From positions 1-46,564 of the forward strand of contig JBJFFZ010000071.1 in the NCBI GenBank assembly GCA_051892195.1: 46,564 nt of DNA. The letters run 5' to 3'. Shown in pieces: positions 7,647 to 15,717 of this stretch. Position numbers and translations under genes: made by a program. The notes under the pieces are model-generated. The model was not told the origin of the DNA and did no database searches. It was given only the letters and a program-made list of their open reading frames with translations. Position 1 is the first letter of the stretch. Every line of letters begins with the position of its first letter. Source of the stretch: CAKQOE01 sp051892195. GTDB taxonomy: Bacteria > Bacillota > Clostridia > Peptostreptococcales > Anaerovoracaceae.

Positions 7647-8630
7647 ATGATCGACAGAGCATACGGAGCCCTGATCGGTGGGGCCATCGGAGATGCCATG
7701 GGGATGCCTGCATCCTTCATGACCCGGGCCCAGATCGAAAAGGCTTATGGATATATCCGGGATTTTCTTGAACCGGAAAAGGATGTGCAGAGCTACCACG
7801 GAAATCTGCAGGCAGCAGAGATCACCGATGACACCATGGAAAGCGTGATTATCTGCAATGTCCTGCTGGAAAACGGGGACTTTTCCGAAGCTGCGTTCAA
7901 CGCAGCCATGAAGCAGTGGGCCATAGAGCAGAAAATGCTGGAAAGCACGGTGATCGGCCCTTCCACCCGGCGGTATCTCACCGCCCTGATTGAGGGAAGG
8001 GATCCGAGGGAAACCTCCGGCGCAGGCAACACCAACGGAAGCGCCATGCGGGTGGCGCCGATCGGGGTGAAATATCACTATGACATGGCAAAATGCCTGG
8101 AAGCAGCGGTGGCATCGTCCCTTCCAAGCCACGGCAGCCGGCCGGCAGTGGCAGCCGCCTGTGCAGTGGCCGCTGCAGTATCTGCCGGGGTACACGGAGG
8201 CTACAGTGTCAACGAAGTCATGAATGCCGCGTATGAGGGGGCCTGCTACGGCGAAGCCCGGGGCACAGAGATTACGGCTCCTTCCGTGTCAAAGCGGATC
8301 CGCCTGGTAGAAGAGATCGTGGACGAGGCCGGCGAAGAAGACATCCGGGTGATCCTGGATGAAATCGTGGGCATTATGGGGGCAAGCATGTTTGCCTACG
8401 AATCGGTGCCTCTGGCTCTGGGAGCCTTTTATGCGGTGAACGGCAACGGACCGGAAGGGGTTCTTGCTGCCATTAACGCCGGGGACGATGCAGACACCAA
8501 TGGAGCCATCTGCGGCAACATCTGCGGTGCATATTCCGGCGCATCCTCCTTCCCGGATATCTGGAAGGAGCGGGTTCAGAAGACCAGCTGCCTTGATATG
8601 CGCAGCATGGCGGAAAAGCTCATCCGCTGA
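7647..8630 (+). CDS. ADP-ribosylglycohydrolase-family protein
   Basis: A 327-residue protein of the ADP-ribosylglycohydrolase (ARH/DraG) fold, which hydrolyses N- or O-glycosidic bonds to ribose with two metal ions. Metal-binding motifs are visible: GAIGDAMG at about residues 12-19, TDDT at 60-63 and GDDADTN at about 279-285. The last normally reads GDTDT or similar, so a variant substrate is possible. The RBS GGGAGG lies 6-10 nt upstream. It is the last gene of the Pot-like operon and is followed by a clear terminator at 8664-8697. Role proposed: cleaving an imported glycoside so that the neighbouring kinase can phosphorylate the sugar. Confidence 0.88.
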   Translation: MIDRAYGALIGGAIGDAMGMPASFMTRAQIEKAYGYIRDFLEPEKDVQSYHGNLQAAEITDDTMESVIICNVLLENGDFSEAAFNAAMKQWAIEQKMLESTVIGPSTRRYLTALIEGRDPRETSGAGNTNGSAMRVAPIGVKYHYDMAKCLEAAVASSLPSHGSRPAVAAACAVAAAVSAGVHGGYSVNEVMNAAYEGACYGEARGTEITAPSVSKRIRLVEEIVDEAGEEDIRVILDEIVGIMGASMFAYESVPLALGAFYAVNGNGPEGVLAAINAGDDADTNGAICGNICGAYSGASSFPDIWKERVQKTSCLDMRSMAEKLIR

Positions 8631-8663
8631 TAGGCTGCGGGACGCAGCGCACACAGGATGCAA

Positions 8664-8697
8664 AACCTGCAGGGAGTATTTTTCTGCAGGTTTTTTT
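8664..8697 (+). terminator. intrinsic terminator of the pot-kinase-glycohydrolase operon
   Basis: AACCTGCAG (8664-8672) pairs with CTGCAGGTT (8684-8692), followed by a run of T to 8697. Confidence 0.85.
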
Positions 8698-8826
8698 GTG
8701 CTCAAAGTATGATTATTCTGTGAAATTTTCCCAGGGTCTCTTGTGCAGAAATGTGAATTCTGTTAATTTTATCTTATCGCATGAAAGTATTTAAGGGGTT
8801 TTTATTTGGCAGGGAGGTTCGCAGAT

Positions 8827-10467
8827 ATGAGGAAAAAATATACAAAGATCATTGCCGCTGCTCTGGCGATGCTTATGATAACCGGAAGCGCGCAGTGCGC
8901 CTTTGCGCAGGACGGCGCCGCAGCAAATATACTTCAGAGCGCTGAGACGCCGGAGCTGACCACCGGACAGGACTTTAGGGAAAGCGGAAATGAAGCAGAC
9001 GCGGAGCCTGCGGAATATGAGCTTTCGGATTACGAAAACAACGAGGTTCTGGTCATGGATCAGGATGGAAATATCACCCTGCAGACCTTTGCATCCGAAG
9101 AAGAGCTGAAGGCAGGTCTGGATGACCTTGCAGGAGATGACAGCGTGGCCATGTATCAGCCCAACTTCACCTACGAATCCGAGGTGGTTTCCGCCAGCAT
9201 CACGGAAGATACGTATTCAAAGGATCAGTGGGCTCTGGAAAACAACGGAAGCTTTCAGGGCTACCGGACCAGACTCACTGCCCTGAAGAACGCCGATGTG
9301 GACGCGGAAAAGGCATGGCAGTACTATACGCCGAAACGGGATGTGATCATTGCTCTGGTGGACACAGGGGTTCAGACCGACCATCCGGAGCTCACAGGCT
9401 CCTTCTGGGTTAATGAAGACGAAATTCCGGGAAACGGTAAGGACGATGACGGCAACGGCTATGTGGATGATGTAGACGGATGGAATTTTTTCAACAGCAG
9501 CAATAAGGTCTATACAGGCTCTACGGATGCTCACGGAACCCACTGTGCAGGCACCATCAGCGCAGCAAAGGACAGCGGGGAGGGCATCAGCGGTCTGGCG
9601 GATTACGACAATATAAAGATCATGACGGTCAAGGCTCTGGGGGGCTCGGAAGGTTCAGGAACAACCCTTTCTCTTACCCGGGCCATCAGGTATGCAGAGG
9701 ACAACGGGGCATCCATCTGCAATCTCAGTCTGGGCACAGAGACCAATGACCGGCTTTTGTATCAGACCATGAAAAAATCCAACATGCTTTTTGTAGTGGC
9801 AGCAGGAAACGGAAACAGCGCCGGCACAGGCATCGATATCGACAAAAGACCGAGCTACCCTGCTTCCTATGATCTGGACAATATCATTACCGTGGGCAAT
9901 ATGAAGGCAGACGGAACCCTGCACGAATCCTCCGACTATGGTGCAGTATCGGTGGATCTGGCAGCGCCGGGAACCGATATTATCAGCACCACGGTAAACG
10001 GAAAATATGCATACATGACCGGGACCTCTATGGCAGCGCCGTTTGTATCGGCAGCTGCGGCTCTGGTTTATTCCTGCAATACAGACCTGACTCTGGCGGA
10101 TACGAGACAGATCCTTCTTGATACAGTAAAAATCGATACCGCCATGAAGGGAAAGGTGGCCACGGGAGGCATTCTTGACTGCGGCTCTGCAGTAGCCTAT
10201 GCAGTAACAGGGGATACGCAGGACGAAGCAGAGGAGCCGGATTCTTCCGGTACTCCTTCCTCCGGCAGAACGGAAACTCCGGCGGCGCAGAAGCCTTCCG
10301 GAACTCAGGCTCCGCCTCAGCGGGACTTCGGAAGCAGCCCTTTTGAGGCAATTCAGTTTCCATCCGGGAGCCTGTCCGTATGGACCGGCTGGAGCGGCTG
10401 GAATATCCGCATGGAGATTCCTCAGTATTTCAGGATCATCATGGGAATGTCCCTGGGTTCTGCTTAA
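8827..10467 (+). CDS. secreted subtilisin-like serine protease (S8 family)
   Basis: A 546-residue exported protease. The signal peptide ends near AFAQ (about residue 29) and is followed by an acidic region and a prodomain. The catalytic triad is intact: Asp in ALVDTGVQTDHPEL, His in DAHGTHCAGTISA, Ser in GTSMAAPFVSAAAAL. A Pro/Ser/Thr-rich linker follows, then a short Trp-rich tail that I do not recognise. The start at ATG 8827 has GGGAGG at 8811-8816. An in-frame TTG at 8806 is less likely. The tail may end early, since no cell-wall anchor or second domain follows the linker. Confidence 0.93.
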   Translation: MRKKYTKIIAAALAMLMITGSAQCAFAQDGAAANILQSAETPELTTGQDFRESGNEADAEPAEYELSDYENNEVLVMDQDGNITLQTFASEEELKAGLDDLAGDDSVAMYQPNFTYESEVVSASITEDTYSKDQWALENNGSFQGYRTRLTALKNADVDAEKAWQYYTPKRDVIIALVDTGVQTDHPELTGSFWVNEDEIPGNGKDDDGNGYVDDVDGWNFFNSSNKVYTGSTDAHGTHCAGTISAAKDSGEGISGLADYDNIKIMTVKALGGSEGSGTTLSLTRAIRYAEDNGASICNLSLGTETNDRLLYQTMKKSNMLFVVAAGNGNSAGTGIDIDKRPSYPASYDLDNIITVGNMKADGTLHESSDYGAVSVDLAAPGTDIISTTVNGKYAYMTGTSMAAPFVSAAAALVYSCNTDLTLADTRQILLDTVKIDTAMKGKVATGGILDCGSAVAYAVTGDTQDEAEEPDSSGTPSSGRTETPAAQKPSGTQAPPQRDFGSSPFEAIQFPSGSLSVWTGWSGWNIRMEIPQYFRIIMGMSLGSA

Positions 10468-10487
10468 TTTCATTATGACATAAAGTT

Positions 10488-10509
10488 AAGGGAGACGCAG
10501 GTCTCCCTT
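10488..10509 (+). terminator. hairpin after the subtilase gene
   Basis: AAGGGAGAC (10488-10496) and GTCTCCCTT (10501-10509) form a 9-bp stem with a GCAG loop. No T run follows, so it could be a weak terminator or part of the mntP leader. Confidence 0.4.
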
Positions 10510-10536
10510 ATGTGTTAGTATAGGTAGGTATCTTTT

Positions 10537-10554
10537 CGCAGGCGGCTGCCTGCG
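10537..10554 (+). promoter_or_regulatory. leader hairpin upstream of mntP
   Basis: CGCAGGC (10537-10543) pairs with GCCTGCG (10548-10554) around GGCT, followed by GGGGAAAAAATC and then the mntP RBS. mntP genes often carry a manganese riboswitch (yybP-ykoY), but I could not match its conserved loops here. Confidence 0.35.
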
Positions 10555-10585
10555 GGGAAAAAATCATGAGGGGAGTTTTTTATTT

Positions 10586-11155
10586 ATGGGTATTTTCGAA
10601 TTATTCCTGCTGGGTGTGGGACTGTCCATGGATGCCTTTGCGGTGTCCATCTGCAAGGGCCTTGCCACCAGGGGGGTGACGGTCCGGCATATGTGTATTG
10701 CGGGATTGTGGTTCGGAGGGTTTCAGGCCCTCATGCCGCTGCTGGGCTTTCTTTTAGGGTCCGCTTTTTACATGTATATTACGGCGTTTGATCACTGGAT
10801 CGCCTTTGTGCTTCTGGCTTTTATCGGAGGGAAGATGATCCGGGAGTCCATGGAAAAAGAGGAAATCTCTGATACGGACGGCTCCTTCGGCTTTGTTACC
10901 ATGCTGGTGATGGCCGTAGCCACCAGCATCGATGCGCTGGCGGTGGGAATCACCTTTGCTTTTCTGCAGGTCAATATCTGGCTTGCCATAGGACTCATCG
11001 GCGTGACCACCTTTGTGTTTTCTGCGGCAGGGGTCCGGATCGGCAGTGTCTTTGGCACAAAATGGAAGGCCAAAGCAGAGGCGGCAGGAGGGACGATCCT
11101 GATTCTGATCGGGCTGAAGATTCTTCTGGAGCACCTGGGGATTATAAGTTTTTAG
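10586..11155 (+). CDS. mntP: manganese efflux pump MntP
   Basis: Exports Mn(II) across the cytoplasmic membrane. The 189-residue size and six hydrophobic segments fit the family. The two repeated motifs with the conserved membrane Asp are present: GLSMDAFAVS near residue 13-22 and ATSIDALAVG near residue 112-121. The RBS AGGGGAG (10569-10575) lies 10 nt before ATG. It appears to be monocistronic, with hairpins in its leader that could serve metal-responsive control. Confidence 0.93.
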   Translation: MGIFELFLLGVGLSMDAFAVSICKGLATRGVTVRHMCIAGLWFGGFQALMPLLGFLLGSAFYMYITAFDHWIAFVLLAFIGGKMIRESMEKEEISDTDGSFGFVTMLVMAVATSIDALAVGITFAFLQVNIWLAIGLIGVTTFVFSAAGVRIGSVFGTKWKAKAEAAGGTILILIGLKILLEHLGIISF

Positions 11156-11173
11156 TTTTAAAGCGGCAGGTTA

Positions 11174-11182
11174 TGGTAAAAT
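11174..11182 (+). promoter_or_regulatory. extended -10 promoter for the GerMN lipoprotein gene
   Basis: TGGTAAAAT (11174-11182) is an extended -10 element (TGn plus TAAAAT). No convincing -35 was seen. It would start transcription near 11189, about 65 nt before the coding region. Confidence 0.45.
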
Positions 11183-11253
11183 AGCCTTGGAAATGTCTCC
11201 TTTTCGGGGGCGATCTTTACAGAGGTTCAGAATATGAACAGGGGGTATTTAAA

Positions 11254-11883
11254 ATGATGAAAAACAAGAGAAAATGGACAGCACTTGTGCTTGCGGCGAT
11301 GCTTCTGGCACTGGCAGGTCTTACGGGATGTACGACAGAGACGCAGGGCGGGGGAAGCGCGGAGCCTTCGGTTTCTGCGGAGAATCCTTCTTCTTCGGGG
11401 GAGGAACAGACGTACATTTATGATGTGGTTCTCAATTATGCCAACGGGAACTATATAGAAACGGGAGATGAGTCGCTTCCGAAGCTGATTGCTGTGGGCA
11501 GCCGTGTGCAGTTAGAGGAAGCGGACCTGACGGCCGCTGCGGATCAGGCTCTTCAGCTTCTGAAGGATAACACGCCTGCGCTGGTGTCCTCGGTGACTCC
11601 GAATCCTGTTACATGTGTGGGCGATGAGGTGAATGTTCATGTAACGGAAATCAGCGGCGGCCGCTGTGTTGTGGATCTGTCCGGCGAATCCCTTATGAGC
11701 CAGAACATGTATACGGAGATGTTTATGATTTATCAGATTGCAGCGACTCTGATGGATTCCTTCGATGAGATCAGCAGCGTTCATTTCACAGTGGATGGGG
11801 AGGAGACGGAGGCTCTCAGCTACATGGATCTTACCGGGGATTATACAAAAGAGCTTCTGAACGAGTTTACAGCGGAACAGTAG
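11254..11883 (+). CDS. GerMN-domain lipoprotein
   Basis: A 209-residue exported lipoprotein. The signal peptide ends in the lipobox LTGC (Cys at about residue 26), followed by a Ser/Gly/Glu linker. The C-terminal half matches the GerMN fold, with a segment VNVHVTEISGGRCVVDLSGE, a helix MYTEMFMIYQIAATLMDS and the end ISSVHFTVDGEE. GerM proteins act in sporulation and germination, but GerMN domains also occur in other envelope proteins, so the role is inferred. AGGGGG (11240-11245) serves as RBS; ATG 11257 is an alternative start. The ahcY-type gene follows 37 bp downstream and may be co-transcribed. Confidence 0.75.
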   Translation: MMKNKRKWTALVLAAMLLALAGLTGCTTETQGGGSAEPSVSAENPSSSGEEQTYIYDVVLNYANGNYIETGDESLPKLIAVGSRVQLEEADLTAAADQALQLLKDNTPALVSSVTPNPVTCVGDEVNVHVTEISGGRCVVDLSGESLMSQNMYTEMFMIYQIAATLMDSFDEISSVHFTVDGEETEALSYMDLTGDYTKELLNEFTAEQ

Positions 11884-11920
11884 AAACTGGAATATACAGG
11901 ATTTTAAAGGAGAAATGGCA

Positions 11921-13171
11921 ATGAAAGAATATGAAATAAGGGATCTGGCTCTGGCGCCTTCCGGCCACAATAAGATCAACTGGGTAAAGAAGAATATGCC
12001 GCTTCTTGCAGGGCTGGAAAAAGAATTCCGAAAGACAAAGCCGTTTAAGGATGTGAAGATTTCTCTGTCGGTTCACCTGGAAGCAAAGACTGCATATCTG
12101 TGCAAGGTCCTTGCAGCCGGCGGCGCAATTATGTCCGTGACAGGAAGCAATGTTCTGTCTACGCAGGATGATGTGGCAGCAGCTCTGGTGGAGGACGGTC
12201 TCAGGGTATTTGCCTGTCACGGCGCCACGGAGGAGGAATACCGGCGCCATATCCGCATGACGCTGGAAAACGGGCCTCAGATCATCATCGATGACGGGGG
12301 GGACCTGGCAGGAATGCTTCACACGGATCTCCCTGAGCTCTGCTCAGGGGTATGGGGCGGCTGCGAGGAGACCACAACCGGCGTAATCCGTCTGAGAGCC
12401 ATGGAAAAAGAAGGGGTTCTGAAGTTCCCGATGGTTGCGGTGAACGATGCAAAGTGCAAGCATCTGTTTGATAACCGCTACGGAACCGGCCAGTCTGTAT
12501 GGGAGAGCATCATGCACTGCACAAATCTGATCGTAGCTGCCAAGAACGTTGTGGTTGCAGGCTACGGCTGGTGCGGAAAGGGTGTTGCTATGCGGGCTGC
12601 AGCCTTTGGGGCAAGGGTGATCGTAACGGAAATCGATCCTGTAAAGGCCATCGAAGCCCGCATGGACGGCTATGATGTTATGCCTATGACCGATGCGGCA
12701 AAGATCGGGGATATCTTTGTAACTGTGACAGGCTGTGAAGAGGTCATTACCGGCTGGCATATGCTCAGCATGAAGGACAACGTCATTCTTTCCAACGCAG
12801 GGCACTTCAATGTAGAGGTGGACATGCAGTGGCTTGAGAAAAACGCAGTAAAGAAAAGAGAAGCCAGAGAAAATATTATGGCTTACGAGCTCACCAACGG
12901 CAGGACCGTCAATGTTATTGCAGAGGGCCGTCTGGTAAATATCGCCGCTTCCAACGGGCATCCTGCGGAGATTATGGATATGAGCTTTGCGGTTCAGGCC
13001 CTTTCCGCTCTTTATATTCTGGAAAATCACGAAAATCTGGAAAACAAGGTCATCGATGTTGCTGATGAAATCGATACAAAGGTGGCAGAGCGGAAGCTGG
13101 CTGCCTGGGGAACACAGATTGACCACCTGACTCAGAAACAGAAAAAGTATCTGGAAAGCTGGGAACTTTAG
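11921..13171 (+). CDS. ahcY: S-adenosylhomocysteine hydrolase, short type
   Basis: Splits S-adenosylhomocysteine to adenosine and homocysteine, recycling the methyl cycle product. The 416-residue protein has the NAD-binding motif GYGWCGKG at about 214-221, the substrate-site Lys/Asp in VNDAKCKHLFDNRYGTGQS and HFNVEVDM. It lacks the C-terminal Lys-Tyr tail found in eukaryotic and proteobacterial enzymes, like the Thermotoga/archaeal clade, some of which prefer S-inosylhomocysteine. The start at ATG 11921 sits 8 nt after AAGGAG (11907-11912). ATG 11915 is too close to that site. Confidence 0.92.
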   Translation: MKEYEIRDLALAPSGHNKINWVKKNMPLLAGLEKEFRKTKPFKDVKISLSVHLEAKTAYLCKVLAAGGAIMSVTGSNVLSTQDDVAAALVEDGLRVFACHGATEEEYRRHIRMTLENGPQIIIDDGGDLAGMLHTDLPELCSGVWGGCEETTTGVIRLRAMEKEGVLKFPMVAVNDAKCKHLFDNRYGTGQSVWESIMHCTNLIVAAKNVVVAGYGWCGKGVAMRAAAFGARVIVTEIDPVKAIEARMDGYDVMPMTDAAKIGDIFVTVTGCEEVITGWHMLSMKDNVILSNAGHFNVEVDMQWLEKNAVKKREARENIMAYELTNGRTVNVIAEGRLVNIAASNGHPAEIMDMSFAVQALSALYILENHENLENKVIDVADEIDTKVAERKLAAWGTQIDHLTQKQKKYLESWEL

Positions 13172-13256
13172 AAAGAAATGTAACTGATTTGTAACTGCCT
13201 TCTGTAGAATGTACGATGTAAGGGAAATTTTGTGTGTATTTTTCTTTGAAATATGG

Positions 13257-13285
13257 TTGACGTAATATTCTTTCCGTGATATAAG
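13257..13285 (+). promoter_or_regulatory. sigma-A promoter of the DUF6470-like gene
   Basis: TTGACG (13257-13262) and TATAAG (13280-13285) with a 17-bp spacer. The start of transcription would be near 13291, and the leader contains an AGGGA/TCCCT inverted repeat before the RBS. Confidence 0.75.
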
Positions 13286-13355
13286 GAGTATCAGGGAGAG
13301 AAGGAATAATTTCCCTTTATTGTGCATGAAAGCAAAGACAAAGGAGGTGAATAAA

Positions 13356-13940
13356 GTGCAGCAGTTATTACAGATTGAAAATGTTCCGATCAAACTGGAG
13401 ATCAAGTCAACCCGGGCATACTTTCAGAAACCTGAAGTACCGGAAGCTGGCTTTGATTCACCGACACAGGGTTTTGCTGAAATAGAGAAAAGCGCAGCCC
13501 GGAAAGCTGCAGAAAGCAGCGCAGGGGCTTCTTATCCTGCAAGGGATCAGTACGTTTCTGCGGGAAGAAACGACGGCTTTTATGCCGGCATGCTTCCGTA
13601 TGCTTTCAGCGGAAACAGCGGCGGAGAATCCTACGGCTCCGGTGCCGGAAGCGCTGCGTCCGATCTTGTGCAGGCAGGTATCCGCAATGCGCAGCTTCAG
13701 TCAGCGGCGGCCTCAAGGATGACTCATTCCGAGTTTGTCAGCAGGCGGATGGAGCTGTATGCCAGCGAGCGTTCCAACTTTGAACTCAGCGTGGCTCTGG
13801 GCAGGACGGAGATGGAATTTGTGCCGGGAAGCATTGAGTTTACTGTGACGCAGAAGCCGGCGGTCAATATCGAGTATGTAGGATCACCGATCTATGTACC
13901 TCGCAGCGCCGATCCCAATGCTGTGGATGTGTACGCATAG
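13356..13940 (+). CDS. DUF6470-like protein (YviE-related)
   Basis: A 194-residue protein without signal peptide or membrane segment. It opens with a short beta-type segment (LLQIENVPIKLEIKSTRAYF), has a Gly/Ser/Ala-rich middle and ends with a second beta-type segment (PAVNIEYVGSPIYVPRSADP). This layout resembles DUF6470/YviE, which in Bacillus lies in a flagellar operon. No flagellar gene is seen here, so its role is open. The GTG start at 13356 is chosen because AAGGAGGTG (13341-13349) precedes it; the longer open frame from 13320 has no RBS. It has its own promoter and terminator. Confidence 0.65.
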   Translation: MQQLLQIENVPIKLEIKSTRAYFQKPEVPEAGFDSPTQGFAEIEKSAARKAAESSAGASYPARDQYVSAGRNDGFYAGMLPYAFSGNSGGESYGSGAGSAASDLVQAGIRNAQLQSAAASRMTHSEFVSRRMELYASERSNFELSVALGRTEMEFVPGSIEFTVTQKPAVNIEYVGSPIYVPRSADPNAVDVYA

Positions 13941-13991
13941 CAGCACAGGGTCGTGCACCTGCATAAAAAACTAAACACACGGATATATCAC

Positions 13992-14024
13992 AAACGCCCG
14001 GGAGAAGTTCCCGGGCGTTTTTAT
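13992..14024 (+). terminator. intrinsic terminator of the DUF6470-like gene
   Basis: A 12-bp stem (13992-14003 with 14009-14020) rich in GC is followed by TTTTTAT. Confidence 0.9.
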
Positions 14025-14036
14025 CAGCTATGACAG

Positions 14037-14064
14037 AAAAGCCGTCGGACGTGCCGACGGCTTT
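14037..14064 (-). terminator. bidirectional terminator, mainly for thrC
   Basis: AAAGCCGTCGG (14038-14048) pairs with CCGACGGCTTT (14054-14064) around a 5-nt loop. On the minus strand it is followed by TTTTC and lies 13 bp beyond the thrC stop. Confidence 0.85.
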
Positions 14065-14076
14065 CGGTTTTTATGG

Positions 14077-15585
14077 TTATTTCAGACTGTCCTTTACAGC
14101 ATCTGCCAGCTGTGTCTTTTCGATGACACCGGTGTGGCGGATTTCTTTTTTGTCCAGATCCTTCAGACCTGCAGGAATGCGCACGCCTGTCTTTTCGTTC
14201 AGGGCCCGCACCCAGGAAAACCCGTCAGCCTCCTCCGGCATGCCCAGGGCATGGCCTACGCTGGCTGCAAACTTGTAGGCGCTGGCTGTGGATGCGATGA
14301 CCGTCGGCGTTGTATCGCCGGTTTCTTTTCTGTAGTCTTCATAGACCTTATACGCAACGGCCGTATGGGTGTCCATGAGGTAGTTGTTATCCCGGTACAT
14401 TTCCGCAATGGCTGCTTCTGTCTGTGCCTCGTCGGCATAGCCTGCGGCAAAGAGGGAAAGACCGGAACGGATCTTGTCGCTTACCGTATAGGTTCTGTTC
14501 TGGTCCAGGCTGTTCATAAGGGCTGCGATTTCTGCGCCGGCTGTTTCGTGAGCGGAGCTCTCGTCCAGTCCCTCTGCGCTGAGGTGGTACAGAAGCCGTT
14601 CCAGATTGCTGGAGATCAGAATGTCCATGGATGGGGAATTTGTAATGTGGAATTCCCGTTCTGTGCTGTAGGTTCCGGTGGTCAGGAAGTCGGTCAGGAC
14701 TTTGTTGCGGTTGGATGCACAGATAAAGCGGTTTACAGGAATACCCATCTTTGAGGCGTAATATGCAGCAAGGATGTTTCCGAAATTTCCTGTTGGAACC
14801 GTAATGTTGATCGGGTCTCCCGGCTGGATGGTTCCGTTTTCAATGAGCCTGATATAAGCGTATACATAGTATGCGACCTGCGGCACCAGACGTCCGATGT
14901 TGATGGAGTTGGCGGAGGAAAGGCGGATGCCTGCCTCGTTCAGGGCTGCATTGAAAGCGTCGTCGTTAAAGATGTTCTTTACACCGGTCTGGGCGTCGTC
15001 AAAGTTGCCCCGGATGCCGAAGACATGGGTGTTTGCACCTTCCTGGGTGGTCATCTGGCGCTTCTGAACCTCACTGACGCCGTCTTCCGGGAAGAATACG
15101 ATAATCTCAGTGCCCGGAACATCCGCAAAGCCTTCCAGCGCTGCTTTTCCCGTATCGCCGGAGGTGGCGGTGAGAATGGCAACCTTTTTTTCTTCCTTTT
15201 CCTTCTTCATAGCGGTTGTCAGAAGGTACGGAAGGATGGAAAGGGCCATGTCCTTGAAGGCCGCAGTCTTTCCGTGGTAGAGCTCCAGGAAGAAGGCATC
15301 GCCTGCTTTTACAACAGGAACGATTTCTTCTGCTTCAAACTTGGAATCATAAGCACCGTCCACGCAGGCCTGCAGCTCTGCATCGGTATAATCCGTGAAA
15401 AATGCACCGATCACAGCCTTTGCAATCTCCTTATAAGGGCGGCCTGTCATGTCCTCCGGGCGGAATGGAAGGGCCGGGATCCGGTCCGGCACAAACAGAC
15501 CTCTGTCCTCCGCAAGACCTTTGATCACTGCCTGGGCAGCTGTTTTTGAGCCGTTGCCGCCTCTTGTGCTTCTGTAATTGATCAT
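14077..15585 (-). CDS. thrC: threonine synthase
   Basis: PLP enzyme converting O-phosphohomoserine to threonine, the last step of threonine synthesis. The protein has 502 residues, in the range of the long ThrC type. The N-terminus YRSTRGGN is typical, the PLP lysine is Lys111 in TAAFKDMALS, and the phosphate-cradle segment TATSGDTGKAAL is present. The start ATG (15583-15585 on the complement) is preceded by AGGAG at 15594-15598. A sigma-A promoter lies at 15662-15690 and a terminator follows the gene, so it is a single-gene unit. Confidence 0.95.
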   Translation of the reverse strand: MINYRSTRGGNGSKTAAQAVIKGLAEDRGLFVPDRIPALPFRPEDMTGRPYKEIAKAVIGAFFTDYTDAELQACVDGAYDSKFEAEEIVPVVKAGDAFFLELYHGKTAAFKDMALSILPYLLTTAMKKEKEEKKVAILTATSGDTGKAALEGFADVPGTEIIVFFPEDGVSEVQKRQMTTQEGANTHVFGIRGNFDDAQTGVKNIFNDDAFNAALNEAGIRLSSANSINIGRLVPQVAYYVYAYIRLIENGTIQPGDPINITVPTGNFGNILAAYYASKMGIPVNRFICASNRNKVLTDFLTTGTYSTEREFHITNSPSMDILISSNLERLLYHLSAEGLDESSAHETAGAEIAALMNSLDQNRTYTVSDKIRSGLSLFAAGYADEAQTEAAIAEMYRDNNYLMDTHTAVAYKVYEDYRKETGDTTPTVIASTASAYKFAASVGHALGMPEEADGFSWVRALNEKTGVRIPAGLKDLDKKEIRHTGVIEKTQLADAVKDSLK

Positions 15586-15622
15586 AATTATTTCTCCTGA
15601 TTGTTTATTTTTCTTATTTTTA

Positions 15623-15637
15623 CAGCCGGGACGGCTG
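15623..15637 (-). repeat. hairpin in the thrC leader
   Basis: CAGCC (15623-15627) and GGCTG (15633-15637) can form a 5-bp stem in the thrC leader RNA. No T run follows on the minus strand and there is no T-box signature, so its function is unclear. Confidence 0.3.
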
Positions 15638-15661
15638 CTCTTTTGCAGATATATTGTATAC

Positions 15662-15690
15662 ATTCTAACAAACGGGGGACTGCAAATCAA
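15662..15690 (-). promoter_or_regulatory. sigma-A promoter of thrC
   Basis: On the minus strand TTGATT (plus 15685-15690) and TAGAAT (plus 15662-15667) are separated by 17 bp, about 75 bp upstream of the thrC start. Confidence 0.65.
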
Positions 15691-15717
15691 CCTCGTTTTG
15701 TCCGCAAAAATCCATTT

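Noticed and set aside
10470..10585. yybP-ykoY manganese riboswitch before mntP
   Set aside because: Two hairpins are present, but the conserved loops of that riboswitch could not be matched by eye.
15586..15700. Possible T-box leader before thrC
   Set aside because: The leader is too short and lacks the T-box sequence and a leader terminator on the minus strand.
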